Shown one piece after another: positions 5,673 through 6,833 of a stretch of 6,833 bases of DNA. This DNA is from an uncultured Alphaproteobacteria bacterium (GTDB lineage: Bacteria > Pseudomonadota > Alphaproteobacteria > Rhizobiales > Aestuariivirgaceae), in assembly GCA_937868035.1 (NCBI GenBank), contig CALMLK010000274.1, forward strand, positions 1 through 6,833, in the 5' to 3' direction. Every line of letters begins with the position of its first letter. The stretch's first letter is position 1. A model generated the notes under the pieces. That model was not told the DNA's origin, ran no database searches, and saw nothing but the letters and a program-made list of their open reading frames with translations. Made by a program: the position numbers and the translations under genes.

Positions 5673-6455
5673 TCAACGGCCCTTCCAGACCGGTTTACGC
5701 TTCTCGGCAAAGGCCTTCGCACCCTCAAGCTGGTCTTCCGAGGAATAGAGCGCGTCCACGCTCTCGAGCTTGCGCTTCGTGACCATGTGGAATGCCTCAT
5801 GGATCGGGAGGTGCATGGTCTCGCGGGCGATCTCCTTGATGCAGGCATAGACCAGCGGCGGGCCATCAGCGAGTTGCGCCGCCACTTCACGGGCGCGCGC
5901 CATCAAGACATTTGCAGGCACGATTTCGTTGACGATGCCCCATTGTTTGGCCTCGGCCGTATCGATGCGGCGTCCGGTGAAGAGCATCTCCATGGCGACG
6001 TGATAGGGAATGAAGCGGGGCAGCTTGATCGTTGCAGCATCAGCGACGGTGCCCGAGTTGATCTCCGGCAGCGCGAAGGTCGCGTGTTCGGCTGCGATGA
6101 TAATGTCGCAGGAGATCATGATCTCAAAGCCACCGCCGAAGGCGAGGCCGTTCACGGCGCAGATCACCGGCTTGTTGAGGCCCTTGAGTTCCTGCAATCC
6201 CCCAAAACCACCCACGCCGTAATCAACATCAGGCGCTTCGCCTGCGGCGGCCGCCTTCAGGTCCCAGCCGGGGCAGAAGAATTTTTCGCCTGCCGCCGTC
6301 AGGATCGCCACGCGCAATTCCGGATCATCGCGGAAGCCCGCAAAGATGTCGCCCATGATGCGGCTGGTGGCGGCATCGATGGCATTGGCCTTGGGGCGGT
6401 CGATCGTGACTTCGAGGACGGCGCCGCGGCGCTCGGTGCGGATGGGTGATGTCAT
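5673..6455 (-). CDS. caiD: Enoyl-CoA hydratase/isomerase family protein, carnitinyl-CoA dehydratase (CaiD)-like
   Basis: A 260-residue crotonase-fold enzyme, presumably cytoplasmic, very close in length and motif order to enterobacterial CaiD, which interconverts carnitinyl-CoA and crotonobetainyl-CoA. Shared segments include DRPKANAID (19-27), AGEKFF-PGWDLKAAA (55-70, first oxyanion-hole region), AVNG-AFGGGFE (100-111) and the tail EKRKPVWKGR (251-260). Both catalytic-position glutamates are present, Glu111 and Glu131, at the CaiD numbering. One oddity is the segment after Glu131, SGTVADAATIKLPR (134-147), which lacks the usual Gly-Gly pair of the family and may alter substrate fit. ATG 6455 overlaps the stop of the upstream synthetase as ATGA, with GAGG 8 bases upstream, so the two genes are translationally coupled. 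In this context it could act on carnitine or on another CoA ester made by the synthetase; no caiA, caiB or caiC gene is visible, so the carnitine role is inferred. Confidence 0.85.
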   Translation of the reverse strand: MTSPIRTERRGAVLEVTIDRPKANAIDAATSRIMGDIFAGFRDDPELRVAILTAAGEKFFCPGWDLKAAAAGEAPDVDYGVGGFGGLQELKGLNKPVICAVNGLAFGGGFEIMISCDIIIAAEHATFALPEINSGTVADAATIKLPRFIPYHVAMEMLFTGRRIDTAEAKQWGIVNEIVPANVLMARAREVAAQLADGPPLVYACIKEIARETMHLPIHEAFHMVTKRKLESVDALYSSEDQLEGAKAFAEKRKPVWKGR

Positions 6456-6833
6456 GCGAGTGGCCTCATGCGGATCAAAGCGTCGACGGCACAAGCGCCG
6501 TCCGGCAGGACGAGGAGGGGATTGACGTCCAGCTCCTCCAGCGAGCCAGCATAGCTGCCCGCGAAATTTGCAACAGTCTCGATCGCGTCCACGACGGCGC
6601 GGGCGTCGCCCGACTTGCCGCGGAAGCCTTCCACCAGCGTCCAGACGCGGAGACGTTTCACGGCGCGTTCAATCTCGGCCCGCGAGGTTGGCAGCAGCAG
6701 TGCCACCGAATCCCTGAGCAGTTCTGTGAGAACACCCCCTGCGCCAATCACCAAAGCGAGGCCGAACTGGGGATCGCGCTTCACCCCGATGATGAGTTCC
6801 GCAACGGCACCGCGCACCATGCGCTCCACCAGC
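6452..6833 (-). CDS. Acyl-CoA synthetase (NDP-forming), C-terminal ATP-grasp part, truncated by window edge
   Basis: The last 126-127 residues of an ATP-grasp acyl-CoA synthetase of the acetate-CoA ligase (ADP-forming) family. These enzymes activate an acid to its CoA ester through a phosphohistidine or acyl-phosphate route. Visible features are LVERMVRGAVAELIIGVKRD (start of the visible part), the glycine-rich GAGGVLTELL, and the family's C-terminal ELDVNPLLVLPDG motif. The gene begins beyond 6833; full-length fused members are about 700 residues, but a separate beta-type subunit cannot be excluded. A GTG at 6829 is only an internal codon. The stop overlaps the hydratase start by ATGA, placing both in one operon, with this gene first in the visible part. 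Confidence 0.85.
   Translation of the reverse strand, partial: LVERMVRGAVAELIIGVKRDPQFGLALVIGAGGVLTELLRDSVALLLPTSRAEIERAVKRLRVWTLVEGFRGKSGDARAVVDAIETVANFAGSYAGSLEELDVNPLLVLPDGACAVDALIRMRPLA

Noticed and set aside
5787..6449. A 220-residue plus-strand open frame
   Set aside because: It is antisense to the hydratase gene, whose family match is strong.

Overview
The window is high-GC bacterial DNA with a dense gene layout. It most resembles an alphaproteobacterium, possibly of the Hyphomicrobiales (Rhizobiales) type. This is inferred from codon use and from the gene set: a single-domain YkuD L,D-transpeptidase, a GcvA-type LysR regulator, a CaiD-type hydratase and an NDP-forming acyl-CoA synthetase. 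No rRNA, tRNA, CRISPR array, integrase or insertion sequence was seen.

Layout, left to right. Positions 1-260 hold nothing I can support. Positions 261 to about 510 (minus) carry a frameshifted remnant of a HigA-like toxin-antitoxin antitoxin with no visible toxin gene. Positions 511-1131 are gene-free and rich in potential hairpins. They lead into a nicotinate phosphoribosyltransferase-family gene (1132-2373, plus), which belongs to NAD salvage. An 86-bp gap with an 8-bp inverted repeat separates it from a small secreted L,D-transpeptidase (2460-2924, plus), which ends in a strong intrinsic terminator. Thirty bases past that terminator a short-chain dehydrogenase/reductase begins (3010-3789, plus). 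It converges, with 9 bases between the stops, on a secreted six-cysteine protein of unknown function (3799-4269, minus). Next come a LysR regulator (4367-5320, minus), a divergent promoter region with a palindrome, and a 42-residue small protein (5441-5569, plus) with its own terminator. The right end holds the last two genes of a minus-strand operon: the C-terminus of an ATP-grasp acyl-CoA synthetase (cut by the window edge) and, overlapping it by ATGA, a CaiD-like enoyl-CoA hydratase.

Functionally the window is a set of ordinary housekeeping and accessory metabolic genes rather than one system. The clearest functional unit is the right-hand acyl-CoA operon, where the synthetase would activate an acid to its CoA ester and the hydratase would act on it. 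I found no convincing evidence of a new multi-gene system. The best items for a second look are the isolated 42-residue gene, the hairpin-rich leader at 511-1131, the decayed antitoxin and the six-cysteine secreted protein.
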